The notes beneath the pieces were generated by a model. That model made no database searches. It worked only from the letters and a program-made list of their open reading frames with translations, and was not told the origin of the DNA. Below, piece after piece: positions 34,220 to 45,844 of a stretch of DNA of 64,000 nt. Where the stretch lies: NCBI GenBank assembly GCA_964036045.1, contig OZ038380.1, forward strand, positions 62,542,591-62,606,590, in the 5' to 3' direction. The stretch comes from Eutreptiella sp. 'Long Island Sound 2002'. Taxonomy: Eukaryota; Euglenozoa; Euglenophyceae; Eutreptiales; Eutreptiaceae. Within the stretch, counting starts at the first letter, position 1, and each line of letters starts with the position of its first letter. The position numbers and the translations under genes were made by a program.

Positions 34220-34278
<59 letters not shown>
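34030..34278 (+). repeat. (CT)n-rich microsatellite
   Basis: About 250 bp of CT dinucleotides with TTT and CCCTCCCTCC interruptions, directly followed by the 172-bp repeats. It mirrors the pairing of (CT)n and CCGTGTACG palindrome at 28.6-29.06 kb. Confidence 0.95.
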
Positions 34279-34294
34279 CGGATGTGCACAATAC

Positions 34295-34640
34295 TTAAGG
34301 AATATACCTCCCAAGTTTTGCCCCAAAAAAATTCCCTCATGTCGAAAACCATGTACGTACACGGTTTTCTCAGAAAAAACCCGTGTACGTACACGGTTTT
34401 TTGGGTCCAGAAAACCGGTGCACGTACACGGTTTTTTTCTATAAAAATTTCCCTCCCTACACGGTTTTAAGGAATATACCTCCCAAGTTTTGCCCCAAGA
34501 AAATTCCCTCATGTCGAAAACCATGTACGTACACGGTTTTCTCAGAAAAAACCCGTGTACGTACACGGTTTTTTGGGTCCAGAAAACCGGTGCACGTACA
34601 CGGTTTTTTTCTATAAAAATTTCCCTCCCTACACGGTTTT
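34295..34640 (+). repeat. 172-bp tandem duplication with CCGTGTACGTACACGG palindromes
   Basis: Two nearly identical 172-bp units start at 34,295 and 34,467 ('ttaaggaatatacctccc'). Each contains three copies of a CGTACACGG-type palindrome in AAAACC...GGTTTT context and ends 'tttccctccctacacggtttt'. The A-rich end words also occur inverted near 28,797-28,830, so this is the same repeat family as the perfect hairpin. Confidence 0.9.
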
Positions 34641-35009
34641 AGTCAAGCTTTGACCCATAACAACAAATAACATAAGCAATTTAATCCCAACCCTGTGTAC
34701 TCTGCCCCACTTCTAGATCTTCATTTAGCATCTCAACGGATGAGTCACTGGGAACCTTGTCAGGCCCATCGCTGGCACTCTCCACCTAATTGAAATTATC
34801 AACCAGCGGTGCAGGCGCAGGAAGCAAGGGGAGGGGGGGAGGGGGGACCACTGGTGCAGGCTGCGCATGATGGGCTTGCTTGGGTGGAGCTTTTGGGGCA
34901 TTGGCACGTGCTGTGATGATGTTATAGTACTACACATTGCGTTGCCTCCAATCCACATAAGAAATTCTTTTGAGCATAGGTGTTAAGAGAATCCGGCACA
35001 CCAATTCAT

Positions 35010-36349
35010 ATTTGTGCCCTTGCTATGAGACACCTGAGGCTATGCCTAACCTGTTTGGCAAAGTCCTGCTCTTGAACATCATGGACAACACTCCTAGAAA
35101 ACACATGGCAGGGGCTTCATCAAGCCGTTTGACCACATAGTTGACCTCTTGAAAAATAGGAACACGGAACCGGGCATGTGATACATTCCGAATGCACATG
35201 CGCACATTTTTGGTGTACTTGTCGATGGACTTCTGAGTCAAAAACACCAGCACAATTTTTCTGCCCTGGCACTGACTGTGGGTGGCAGCGTTAAAAAAAG
35301 TCACGCATTTGTTGCACCGACTGCGCATCGCCAACCTCCTTTGACCTCATGAGTACATGGCTCAACATTGCCACGCCATACTCCTCAGAAAACAAACAGC
35401 CAAGTCTGCGGCTGTACCGGCCGGACCGGAACAACAGTGCCACAATATTTGTACGCAGGTACTTAGTAGTCAGCCACTTGTTATAAAGTATTATGTGCAT
35501 TAGCACAACAGTACTCATTGCAACAGTGGTGGAAGAGGCTGTCCGACCATTCCAATTACATTCACCAACAAGAACACCGGGGGCAAGCAGTGCCGGACAG
35601 TAGGCATACAACAAGGCCTTCAGTCCCAGGAGGCATCTCAGACCAACCCTTTGTACATCAGAGAGGTCTCTATAATTGTCCATGAGTACGTGTGTCGTAC
35701 TATCCAACCGAGCCTTGTTGGCAGCAATGGCATGCAGCGGCCCAACAATTGTTTTATCGATGTGACGCAGTTTGACTTTAAGTGGCACCACAGCTCCAAC
35801 CTTCAGGTCCCAACCTTCCTCAAGAAATGTAATAGTTCGTATGAATGCTTTTTACGTCATTTCCACAGAGTACTTGTAGGGGTGCCAAGCTCCATACATG
35901 AATGGGTGTCCCAATGAAAACTGGTCTATGTGCCCGGGGGCGTAGCTAGCTCCGTAAGACATCTTCGACAATGCATAGAAACACTTCATCTCAATTAGAA
36001 ATGGCACAATCCGTCTTTTCTTGAGCTGCAAACATTCTAGCCTTCTGACAAATTCAAGTAACTAAGCATGAGCTCTACATTTCAATTCTGACAACGACAA
36101 AGGCCTCCCGTTGAGGGACACATTTGCAGTACGAGCCAAGTCCAGAGGTGCACGAACCTGCTTCCTCAGCACAGGCCCAAGTGGTACTGTACTCCTGTTA
36201 TCTATTGCATTTGCGGCCCCCAACCCCCGTACATTGGCCAATGTGGAGCCATCAATGGCCCACGCCCGCCCTTGCAACGTTTTGGTGAGCACTGTCGGAA
36301 AGGCAAGACTCTGAAAGACAAATGCATAGGCAGGCAATGTAGAGCACAT
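35010..36349 (-). pseudogene. Second copy of the element 1 CNW(D/N)GR gene, disrupted
   Basis: Read on the minus strand this aligns to the gene at 3643-5246: QVRAPLDLARTANVSL with YVRVPLDVHRDSNRSL, FMYGAWHPYKY with MMYGCWHPYKY, and LVGECNWNGR with LVRDCNWDGR. The stretch around RRIVPFLIE and YALSKMSYGASYAP also corresponds. Two in-frame stops break it, a TAG near 36,063 and a TAA near 35,854. The C-terminal part below 35,290 lies in another frame or is diverged. Identity is low, so it is an old paralogue rather than a recent copy. No TGTCTGG palindromes surround it. Confidence 0.8.
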
Positions 36350-36579
36350 GCGCGAGTGATCAGACTAGGATGGATGCCTTCGCTACCCAGGTTGATTGGC
36401 AAGCATATGGGGTGCATGACTATGTATCCCATGGAACGAGTTGAGCCATCTAAAGCAGGACAGAGGGAGAGGTTCTGGGACACAGTGCACGCGCCCACCA
36501 CAAACCAACGCACCCCCTTTGGTGGGGTTGACCGTTTGATCTGGGAACTGATTCGGATGAACGCGAAGACTCATACGAA

Positions 36580-37164
36580 ATGAAAACGCTCAAAGTGCGA
36601 GCAGAGCTTATTTTAAACAAGGGCGTTGTCCACCTGGGTATACCCACGGTGATTCGGTTTATGGTAGACGCTTGTGGCCATTCGTGTTTGTTCGACCGCC
36701 TCTTCGGAGCGGTCAAGCGTACGGTCCGCGAACAGTGGCGTTTTCTTTTAAATTTGCCATGGCGATTGACGTTCCATGTCCCTTCTTATGAACCTCACGT
36801 CCATGGGAAGATCCAGCGATTCATTGTTAATGGCGTTACCTTTTTTCGTATCCCAGACGCCCTCAGGGATTGGCTGTGTAAATGTAACAGTATTGTTCCT
36901 AAATCTACCTCCTCTGTAGGTGATGTGCTGAGACGAGGTCCAACCTTATTGACACCTAGTTGTCAACAAGAGACGGCGGCAAAAACACGCAAAGAGAAAG
37001 CTGATCACACGGCCATTAACTGCATAAAGTGCAAACAGGAGGGTGTGTGCCCACTCTGCTACTACCTATCCAGTTCGTTTTCGCTTTATCTTAGCATCGC
37101 TACATGTAGTGACTCACTGCTGCAACTACTTTTGGGCACCGACTTATGTAGTATACACGTGTAA
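36580..37164 (+). CDS. Hypothetical protein
   Basis: A 194-codon plus frame starting MKTLKVRAELILNKGVVHLG. The first 150 residues are protein-like (LFGAVKRTVREQWRFLLNLPWRL, FFRIPDALRDWLCKCNS). A C-x2-C-x5-C-x2-C cluster (CIKCKQEGVCPLC) lies near residue 160, followed by a hydrophobic end. The cluster could be a small zinc knuckle. No family recognised; it may be an element gene. Confidence 0.45.
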   Translation: MKTLKVRAELILNKGVVHLGIPTVIRFMVDACGHSCLFDRLFGAVKRTVREQWRFLLNLPWRLTFHVPSYEPHVHGKIQRFIVNGVTFFRIPDALRDWLCKCNSIVPKSTSSVGDVLRRGPTLLTPSCQQETAAKTRKEKADHTAINCIKCKQEGVCPLCYYLSSSFSLYLSIATCSDSLLQLLLGTDLCSIHV

Positions 37165-37372
37165 AGAAAAGCAAACCAAAAATAGAAAATTTACCCATAG
37201 AATTAAAGCTGCAGTTCCCAAACTCACTTTGGAACAGGCGATTCTTAGACCTGCGGGTTCTTTTTGGCTATACAGGTCGTGCACGCTTCACAACGCCAGC
37301 CGCTGAAAGGAAGCATAGGCAAAAAACACACAAAGAAACCGTGGGGGGAGGGCGTGGTGGAGTGACGCCGGT

Positions 37373-37985
37373 GGGCTTTGCTCTCCCGTCTTCGACGCTT
37401 GTTGCGTCAGTAATGTGCTGATAACATAGCATGTTTGATGCATTAAATTTTATCCTAAGATCTTCCAGCCCTGCTCCTGAGCGGGCGCCGCAGCGGAGTG
37501 CCGCACGGGCAGACGACCATGTCAACAGGGATTTCTAAAGTTGATTTTTGTCGAGATTTTATATTCGATTTTCGCGGGCGAGGCATGATACACGAATTGT
37601 ATGTTATTCTACATTTTCAGCGTGCATGGCATATAGGAATCCTCACTGTGCATACAGAGATGTAGTTTATGGCTGTGCATCCGGCAAGGGTCCTGAACTT
37701 ATTCGCGGCCTTGAACAGCAGTCAACAACAAAAATCTGTGTTCATTATGGGTTGTGCTCATCGCTGACTTGGGACTGGGTATGGGGCATTATGGTTTGGA
37801 TGCATTTTATTCAACTGGGACAAAACTGTGAAGTGGGTTGCTTCTGCAAGTGCCCGGAGAGTGAAAACCGAATCACAACCAGTCCAAAAGGTGGAGGAAG
37901 GCAAGCAAAAGGAACGCAGTCAAAAAAAACACCCGGAGTCTCAAAAATGAAGGCTAGGCATCAATCCTGTTACAAAATAAGTTCA
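37373..37985 (+). repeat. Direct duplication, copy 1
   Basis: Begins 'gctttgctctcccgtcttcg' and ends 'ggcatcaatcctgttacaa'; matches 39,372-39,990 with scattered substitutions and small indels. Contains a short frame from ATG 37,519 (MSTGISKVDFCRDFIF...) and a second open stretch (YRDVVYGCASGKGPELIRGLEQQ) that could be joined by splicing. No family recognised. Confidence 0.85.
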
Positions 37986-38292
37986 CTCAGGCTTGGGCCC
38001 ACCTTGCTGGTCAGCGCGCAAACCAAGATCGTGAGAGGATCAGTGAGAATCGTCGCAGACTGGTGACCATCACGAAATTCCACTATGAGCAACGTACGGC
38101 GCTGACGGTCCTATAGCCATTCCCCTTCCATGGTGGGTACTCCCTCTCCCTCTGTGTTCAGTGTCAAGCCAAGCACCAACAACGGCGGTCGTGGGCAAGC
38201 AACAGCGGCCCAGAGAGCAGAGCGAAAGACAGTGACACCCCGACGCATGGGACGGCCAGGAAGGCCGTAGCGGACACAATAGCCAGACGCTG

Positions 38293-38505
38293 GTGACGCA
38301 GGTCATGTCCACGGCGCTGCTGGAGCAGTCACGCAACATCCTGCGTCGCTGCTTCTCGGTGTTGAATCCGAAACAGGTGTACACGCTGCAGTTTGAGTGC
38401 AGTGTCGAGGACAGCGCCGCGCTGGTCACGCAGCTCCAGGCCAAACTGGCCAGTGCGGTCGCCGCTCCATCGTGTGCGCCGCGCCCAAGGCCATCAAGTC
38501 TCTGA
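38293..38505 (+). CDS. Possible exon, unrecognised
   Basis: Plus frame MSTALLEQSRNILRRCFSVLNPKQVYTLQFECSVEDSAALVTQLQAKL, composition typical of a folded protein, then Ala/Pro-rich. No domain recognised. Confidence 0.25.
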   Translation: MTQVMSTALLEQSRNILRRCFSVLNPKQVYTLQFECSVEDSAALVTQLQAKLASAVAAPSCAPRPRPSSL

Positions 38506-39371
38506 AGTTGAAGTTTGGAGAGGTGCTACGTTGTCCTCTGAGCAGCTGGAAGGTGTTACTGGCCTTTAGTCTGATAAACCCTGGGGTTCATCATGGCTTG
38601 ATTTAGTTTTCAATTTGAAAAATGACTTTCGTGCCACTGGCTCTGGTGGCCCTGAAAACTATTATAAGGGGCCGTGTGGCCTTATTTGTATTCAGGCTTG
38701 CTTTCCTTTTCAATTTTACCGTGTTCAGATTTTGCAATGAGTGTCCACTACATTTCTCCCAGCACTCGCTAATCTGCAGACCAGCGCTCCGCATAGGACG
38801 ATACAATAGAATGAATTTTTGAGTTCTTCTCAGCACCTCTCTCCTGACTTGAGCAAGAGAATCGTGGGTTTGTTTATTGCTTCTGTGTGACTAGTCGCTC
38901 TTCATTGCATGTTGGTGTGGAAATTGCGGACAATTCTGCCTCCTGTCCCTGAGGGTGCCCAGGGGAGTGCCAATTTGGGGCTTGAAAGACACAGGGCACA
39001 AGTATTGGAATCGCGAGGTGTGAAAAGAATCGTTCTGTTACGATTGTATGTGTAGGGGCAAAAACTGCATTCATGGGCAATTATGAAGACATGTGGAAGG
39101 GTGAGTAAAGTAGATTGTAGTCCGAGGATAGTATAGGTGCTCCCCACCAGTTCTCTCTTGCCCGTGTACACCATGTAGCACAAGCACACGGACAGGCACA
39201 AACACACTGTGTGCACCAGCACCCACCAAGCAGAGCACCGCATGCCATGTCCGCACTGTCACGGATAGGGAGCACCAGGAGTGTGTCACGGGTGTGTAGA
39301 GGCGTGGGAGAGAGGTACAGCGTGATTCCGAGTGCACATAGTGCATTCGTGGAAGGGGGGTCAGCCTGGAT

Positions 39372-39990
39372 GGCTTTGCTCTCCCGTCTTCGACGCTTGT
39401 TGCGTAAGTAATTTGCTGATAACACAGCATGTTTGATGCATTAAATGTTATACTTAGATTTTGCAGTGTCCTGCTCCTGACTCGGACCTGAGCGGGCGCC
39501 GCAGCAGAGCGCCGCAGGGGCAGACGACCATGTCAACAGGGATTTCTAAAGTTGATTTTTGTCGAGATTTTATATTCAATGTTTGTGGGCAAGGTATGAT
39601 CCACGATTTGTATGTTATTCTACATTCCCAGCGTGCATGGCATACAGGAATTCTCACTGTGCATACAGAGATGTAGTTTATGGCTGTGGACCCGGCAAGG
39701 GTCCTCAACTTATTCGCAGCCTTGAACAGCAGTCAACAACAACAATCTGTGTTCATTATGGGTTGTGTTCATCGCTGACTTGGGACTTGGTATGGAGCAT
39801 TATGGTCTGGATGTATCTTATTCAACTGGGACAAAACTGTGAAGGTATGTTACTTCTGCAAGCGCCCGGAGAGTGAAAACCGAATCCAAAAATAGTTCAA
39901 AAGGTGGAGTAAGGCAAGCAAAAGGAACGCGGTCAAAAACACTACCCGGAGTCCCACAAATCAAAGCTAGGCATCAATCCTGTTACAACA
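39372..39990 (+). repeat. Direct duplication, copy 2
   Basis: Second copy of the unit at 37,373-37,985, about 2.0 kb downstream in the same orientation. The SKVDFCRDFIF and LIRSLEQQSTT peptides are conserved between the copies, with mostly single-base differences. Confidence 0.85.
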
Positions 39991-39994
39991 ACTG

Positions 39995-42300
39995 CCTTGG
40001 TCCCCCACACTCCCCTCCTCCCGCACCCCCCACATACCATTCATTGTAAAATTGTGCGTGATGTACTGAATCAACAACAACAGGAAGACCCTTTTGCTAC
40101 TCGGAATGTTTTCCCCGAACATTTTGGAATGTGTGTAGTAGCGAAACTCGATCCAATGCCGTTTCAAGCTGCACTTTCAACGGTACATGCGCTCCCTTGC
40201 TCGTGCCACAAATGGTTTGAGGTCTGAGGTTTGAGGTCTCAGGTCTCAGGTACCAGACGGCTCTCGGCCCCGGGGGGCCACTTGGTCAGGCAATGTGATA
40301 TGCTCTCCACTGGAGCCTAGTGGGGGGCCCTTAAGGACACACCTCCTGGATAGTGGCAAAGTCCCTCGGGTTCATGGGGCTCAAGGCCCTATCTCTCCCC
40401 GGCTTCTCCGTTTCGCCACTCCCCGGTCGGTGCGTCGTTTACCCGCCACATCGCCCCCCCTAATGCGTGGTTGCCCGGGGTGCCGGTGGTGCCGGGCCCG
40501 TGGTATTGGCTTGTCGCCAGTGGGACCCCCATGGGGTGGCGCGGAGGCTACCCAGCCGCGGGGATGGTGCATAGAGCTGTGCGCCACTGCTGCCTTGGCG
40601 GCTGCAGTGCCCTATTGGTGTTTGTGGGTGCGGCGCTAGCGTCGGGTCAATAGGGTGGGAGCGGTGCCGCTTCTCCCCCCCCCCCCCCCCCGTGCTTTCC
40701 CTCCCTCGTGTCCCTCGCGGTGCTTGTGGTGGGTTGAAACAGGTTCTTAGAAGCCCAATTTACGAATCCTTTGTTTCTTGGTTTTTGCTTGAGCATGCTG
40801 CTGCCAATACAAAAAAAATATTTTTCTTGGCTTTTGCTTGACCTTGCTGCTGCCCGTACTGGATTCGTTTTGCATCTTGCTTGTTACTTTGTCCTGCTGC
40901 TGATGCCTTGAGCCCCACTTGTGATGTAAAATCTTATAATAAACATCTCCAAAGCCGGCAGTCGAATACAAAATCTCATTTGACCCTTTGTTTCTTTCTT
41001 TGATATCCATCTTGGCACCAACTTTGCCATATCCGAGAGCGTACGAAGCTGATCCGTCGCACAAAAGCGCATGAAATCACGCACAGTCGGACAAAACACA
41101 GGAAAGCTGATGAGGTCCAAACCTTTCTGAAAACACAATGCTTCCATAGGCTCAAACCTCTTTGCTAGTGTCGGACGCAGCTGTCAACGCCAACTGAAGA
41201 CCAGCTGCACCGATCCTTGATTGGATCTACAGCGCCAGTGTTCCCTAATGGCAGTCACGCAACAAGTCCTTGTTTTCCACGATGCAGGCACTCTCCACCG
41301 ACGCCCCACGAGGAACTAGGCTTCTCCAGGATGCTGTAGCTGCATACCACAGCGAGGGAGCATGCTGCTGGCCGCATTCACGTCGCTTTGTTGTTTCTAA
41401 CGATGATATTGAAGCGCTGTCGCTGGCGCTGATGCACAAATAAATGTGCGGGCCTTGTATGGCATCGACTGATACACTCACATGTCTGCATTGCAAAACA
41501 AAGGCAACGCAGAAAACACCGGCGCATCTACGCCAATCCGCAACATTCAAAGTGCCAACTATCATACAATAATAATAAATACAGATCACAGTGATAAAAA
41601 TGGCGTAAAGAAAAGAATTCAAGCTCTTCTGCAGCTCGCATTAATTTCTGAGCTGTCTCTTTAAATCACGTCACTTGCGGCACTGCAGTGTGCTCACGCT
41701 CCACTTCAGCAGCACGCGCTGTTCTCTGAAAACGTTTCTTAGAGAAGAGGGCGTAGTCCAGGCCAGCTGCTACAAGAAAAGGTTTCTGGTTTGCTCACAC
41801 TTGTGCTTGTTCCTTGTAATTGTTTTAGAAAAACCTTGCTGATTTTCCTGAAGTCAAAATGAAGTCAACACAAAGATAAAGTAGAGCAAGTCCAAGCACC
41901 GGATCAATCAAATCAGGATCAATCCTTCCACAATCAAAACATGTGTAATAAAGAGGGGCTGCACATAGACAAATGTAGATCTACATACAATGCTCTAATG
42001 GTTTATAAACAAAATAGATGATTTTATGTGAAAGCTGACATGACTCAGGTCCCCAAGATAGTACCAAGCACTTCATGTGCACTCTTTTGAATACAATGGA
42101 GTTGGTTAGGAATCTAGGGCAAAGGAGTTGGGCCAGACACAGGATATGGCTTGGCCAGCATGGCCAAGCAACTGAAATCAGAATCAGTTAAAAAGTAGAA
42201 GCACAATAAGTGATAAAAACAATTGAGTATAGGGGTCTTGAGGTGGGGGACCACTAGGCTTAACCTACAAGGCCCTAGGCAAGAAACGAAATCTGCGACC
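39995..42300. other. No confident gene
   Basis: Short frames only; a poly-C run of about 17 lies near 40,674-40,690. A 'cttggtttttgcttgagc/cttggcttttgcttgacc' direct repeat of about 40 bp occurs at 40,777 and 40,826 (minus frames over it are Lys/Gln-rich). Confidence 0.45.
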
Positions 42301-42310
42301 ATTTCTCTAA

Positions 42311-43537
42311 ATGGGCAGCTCACAGCCTGATTTTTACCCCGGACCTCCTCGCCCCCCCCCCCCACTGGGTTCAGTGGCGGTACACCACCTGCCTGTCCTC
42401 CACAAGTTTAAGGTGCAGCAATTCCGCCACCTATTGCCGCAGCATTCCCATAGCAACATAGCGGTCGGCCCCAGCTTCAGCCTGTACAATAAAGCTTCCT
42501 GGTTTTCGTCCCTGTTTTTCAAACTGGCGTCCGGATGCTACAATGTGCACGGGTACCAGTGGAGCAATATGCTCCACGACTACCACTGTTCCAGGTGCGG
42601 ACAGCACCATCCTTTCGACCCTTTATCGTGCCTGGCCTTCTGCAAAGCGTTGGACCAGCACGTCCAGGCATACGTCTCTTCCTGGGGACCCCTTTTCAGC
42701 CCCATTGTCCTGCACTGGTGGCTCTTTGGACCCTCAAAGGCTGACCGCAGGAACTTCATGAGAACTTTGGTACCTAAGTCCCTATGGTCTTGCCTCTCCA
42801 AGCCGATCCCGGGCTCCACTCGCGCCGAGCTCAGAGCCATGCTTGGCCTAGCCCTGGAGGAATGCGTAAAGCACCTGGACAAGGGTGTCCACCAAGCACA
42901 TGATTGGCTGTGCTCGAATCCTCTCCCTTGGGACCCAATGACTTGGGCGCACCCCTCCGACCCTCTCAACCCCTTCTCGGTTTCGCACGGTGCGTTCAGT
43001 ACCTCCGTCCACATGCCCCCTCGGACCCGCCCCGTATACCAGCACCCCCCACCTCTCCCCAAACACGCCTTAAAAAAACCGTCCAAGCCAGCGTCAGCCA
43101 AAGCACAACCAACCACTCGCCGCGCGCCAAAAAACTCCAAACGCCCGTCCAGCCGCGCATCCGCACCACGCCCCCCCCCCCCCTCGGCCATTCCCCGCCC
43201 TCCTCAGCACTCACGCCCACGGCCACCACAAAAACGCCAACGATCACCACAAACCCATCTGGCCACAATCGTTTGGGCGCCCCCAAAGCGCGCCAAGACC
43301 GCTCTCCCCCTCCCACCCCCGCGCTCCAAGACACGCTACCGTCAAACACGCCTACCTCTCCCCTCTAGGCCCACCGCTACTAGGTGCCCAGGTCCGTCTG
43401 CTCCTGCCCCCCCCCACTCCAACGCCTCCCGGGACATCCGAAATTTTTTCTGCCCATCCAGCGAACTTCTGTCTCCTCCTCTCGACCCCTTCAGCCCTCC
43501 GCCCCTTCCTGAACCCCCCCCCTCCCCCACAGGGTAA
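42311..43537 (+). CDS. Proline-rich protein with Cys/His cluster, possible retroelement tail
   Basis: A 408-codon frame. Residues about 75-200 are well-folded in appearance: YQWSNMLHDYHCSRCGQHH ... CLAFCKALDQHVQAYVSSWGP, with C-x2-C, H-H and a later C-x3-C. This spacing is similar to the Cys/His segment that follows reverse transcriptase in some LINEs. The C-terminal half is Pro/Arg/Ser-rich (poly-C tracts in DNA) and could be read in several frames. C-rich DNA composition matches the LINE material at 46-58 kb and 61.7-64 kb. Retroelement origin is inference. Confidence 0.45.
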   Translation: MGSSQPDFYPGPPRPPPPLGSVAVHHLPVLHKFKVQQFRHLLPQHSHSNIAVGPSFSLYNKASWFSSLFFKLASGCYNVHGYQWSNMLHDYHCSRCGQHHPFDPLSCLAFCKALDQHVQAYVSSWGPLFSPIVLHWWLFGPSKADRRNFMRTLVPKSLWSCLSKPIPGSTRAELRAMLGLALEECVKHLDKGVHQAHDWLCSNPLPWDPMTWAHPSDPLNPFSVSHGAFSTSVHMPPRTRPVYQHPPPLPKHALKKPSKPASAKAQPTTRRAPKNSKRPSSRASAPRPPPPSAIPRPPQHSRPRPPQKRQRSPQTHLATIVWAPPKRAKTALPLPPPRSKTRYRQTRLPLPSRPTATRCPGPSAPAPPHSNASRDIRNFFCPSSELLSPPLDPFSPPPLPEPPPSPTG

Positions 43538-44148
43538 ATCAGCGTTCATCTAACCTAACCATCAGAGCAGCCATGTACATATCTTTATATGTTGTTGTAA
43601 ATACTTTCATTGGGGGACGTCAGCCCCAGAACAAGTTGATGCGGTTAAGAACATTCAAAAAAAAGGCCCTAGGCAAGAAGTGCCTACTTTATTTCGGTAT
43701 TACCTCCATGAAGGAAGATACCTCCGCTCAGTTAAGTTGTAGGGGTGAACTTCATGGAGGGCTAGGGTTACAACCCTAGTTACTTTGAGAAAGTGTACTT
43801 CAAGCTTCAAAAGAGTGATCCAAATGATTATGTGGTAGTCTCAACATCTTCCCAAAGGTTAGCGGGTGCTTGGCCCGGAACCAGTACCCCAAGAAAGACA
43901 TGGTAGTGACTTTTTCTTACTCCCCCTTGGAGTACTAGTTGATCAAGCTAGTAGGACCAAGGAAAAAGGCTCCAATGTCACCAAAATTACCTCAGAAAAT
44001 GCATCAAACAAGCCAATGACACTCCCATCAGCTCATAGAGGCTTACCACACTGTAGGTACCCTTGAAAAAACAGTGTAATGTACCGTGAAAGATGTCCCT
44101 TCGATGGGGTATTCCTCAAAACCCGCCAGCTTGCGGTGAAAACCTTTG

Positions 44149-44225
44149 GTAAAATTTTGGGGATAGTGGGGTTTGAACCCAGGACTCCCTGCCTAGAGCA
44201 CACATGCTTGCCCACTAGGGTACAG
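44149..44225 (-). tRNA. tRNA-like sequence, degenerate or SINE-derived
   Basis: On the minus strand a box A-like stretch (TAGTGGGCAAGC) is followed at tRNA-like spacing by a box B-like GGGTTCAAACCC. The surrounding bases do not fold into a clean cloverleaf and the anticodon stem is poor, so I favour a tRNA-derived SINE or a tRNA pseudogene over a working tRNA. No amino acid assigned. Confidence 0.3.
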
Positions 44226-45397
44226 TCGAACGCTCTAATGCGGACGGCGATCGCGGTATAAACAGCGTTTTAGCAAACGTCCTGACCAAGGCCCAGGGCG
44301 GAGCAATACTCCCAATGGAGGGCACAAAACTCCAGGAGCTGAAAAAAATAGAAAATGGAAACAGTAGGGAGTGAATCCTGTGGTTGAGCGAAAGGGTTCG
44401 CGATTGAAGAAGTCAAATCGCTAAAATTTGACGAAAAGACGTTGGAAATCATCATTTATAGCGCAAAAATTAAAGTCGCAGACAAGCGCAACAGGAGCGC
44501 AGTCCAAAAGAGGTGCGGTAGCGTAAATGTCTATCAGATAAGAAGGTAGCGGCCGTGCTTTTTAAAGCCTTTAAAAGAAATTTTGCACAGTTGCACCAAA
44601 AATTCTACAAACTTCAAGAAAAGTATTTCAAAGACAACCACACAACAGAGCACGTGGACACCCCGCCTCTCAGGTATGTTAGTGTCATGTCAAACGCATG
44701 CATTGCGTTCGTGTTGTTAGTTTCGCTAAAACGCTAGGGTTGTCACCGCTGCGTTCGTTGGATGTCTGGGCGTTCACTTCTCTTGCTCTGCACAGGTTAA
44801 AACAGGATGGAAAGGTATGTTAGACGAATGGTGCACGGAGCGCGCACGTAGGGTTAGAGTATGCGCTGTGCTCGCGATGCATGTGCCTAATCTAGACATC
44901 CACACGTCGTAGCGCTTTTCTGTGCATCCATCCACCGTGCACTTTTCTTCACAGGTCAAAAACGAAAGTGCTTGCTCGTGCTTGCCTAGCCGTTGCGTTG
45001 AGATAGGGTTGTTTCAAACGCTTACGCTTCGTTTTGCGCTGTTCAGTTGCTCGCCATTTCCTCTCTTTCTCCTTTAGGAAGCAAGGTGAGAAGTGCATGC
45101 ATGATACACACGATGCATTAATCGTTTAGGGTGGTTAATAATTCGCTGTAGGGTTGTTTAAGCGATTAGGGTTGCCTTTGCGTTCGATGTCCTTCGGCAT
45201 ACACATGATGCGAGGTGAGTAAGGTAAGTAAGCCTAGGAGGAGCTCACCTCCTGGTTGAGTTTCGTGCCGATTGGCTAAATTGGGTTAATGTTAGGAAGT
45301 AAAAAAAAAACTGTTGTTTTTCGCCTATCTTCCCTGCATACGCATGATGCATTAAAGGGCTGTAAGCCACATGCTGTGCACACGGTATAACCCTTAT

Positions 45398-45844
45398 TTA
45401 GGCTACCCAGGGCTGCGCCCTAGGTTGTATAAGAGAACGGGCGGAGTTCTTAACCTTGCTTGCTTGCAAAACGGTTAGAGGACAGCGTATTATTTTCCAA
45501 CCTAAGACCTGTATAATACAGCGAGGTTGGTTAGGTTCCTCAGCCGCTAACCGTCCTTCATCCGCCTTTGTTCTCAGGTGGGAAAGGCAAAAGGGTGAAG
45601 TGGTGCAGCAGTAGTTGCCTTCGGCGACTTCCCATTTTTCCCCCATGCTAAAAAGGGCGCAGATCACACAAACAACAAACTGTGCCTCAGCAAGGAGTGG
45701 CGGGGACAGTCCGACTTCATCATCATCCACGCTGTGCACGCTGATAGAGCACTCCTTCCCTCCAAGCTCTGTCAGGGAAACACGCGAGGGCATCCCTGGC
45801 AGGCCATAGCTGCCCAGCGGCGTTGTGTTCACTTGCAATTTCAC
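45398..45844 (-). CDS. Possible exon, unrecognised
   Basis: Minus frame whose first 60 residues look protein-like (PLGSYGLPGMPSRVSLTELGGKECSISVHSVDDDEV). The rest is less convincing. No domain recognised. Confidence 0.25.
   Translation of the reverse strand: MKLQVNTTPLGSYGLPGMPSRVSLTELGGKECSISVHSVDDDEVGLSPPLLAEAQFVVCVICALFSMGEKWEVAEGNYCCTTSPFCLSHLRTKADEGRLAAEEPNQPRCIIQVLGWKIIRCPLTVLQASKVKNSARSLIQPRAQPWVA

Noticed and set aside
33807-34616. Long frames on both strands over the second (CT)n tract and 172-bp repeats
   Set aside because: Repeat-encoded low complexity on all frames with no protein domain.
40295-40639. GC-rich plus frame at 40.3 kb as a gene
   Set aside because: Composition without protein-like segments, no splice context; the frame is open only because of local GC content.
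44700-45400. Repeated 'tagggttg' words as telomeric repeat
   Set aside because: Copies are isolated and irregular, not tandem, and differ from the usual TTTAGGG/TTAGGG arrays.
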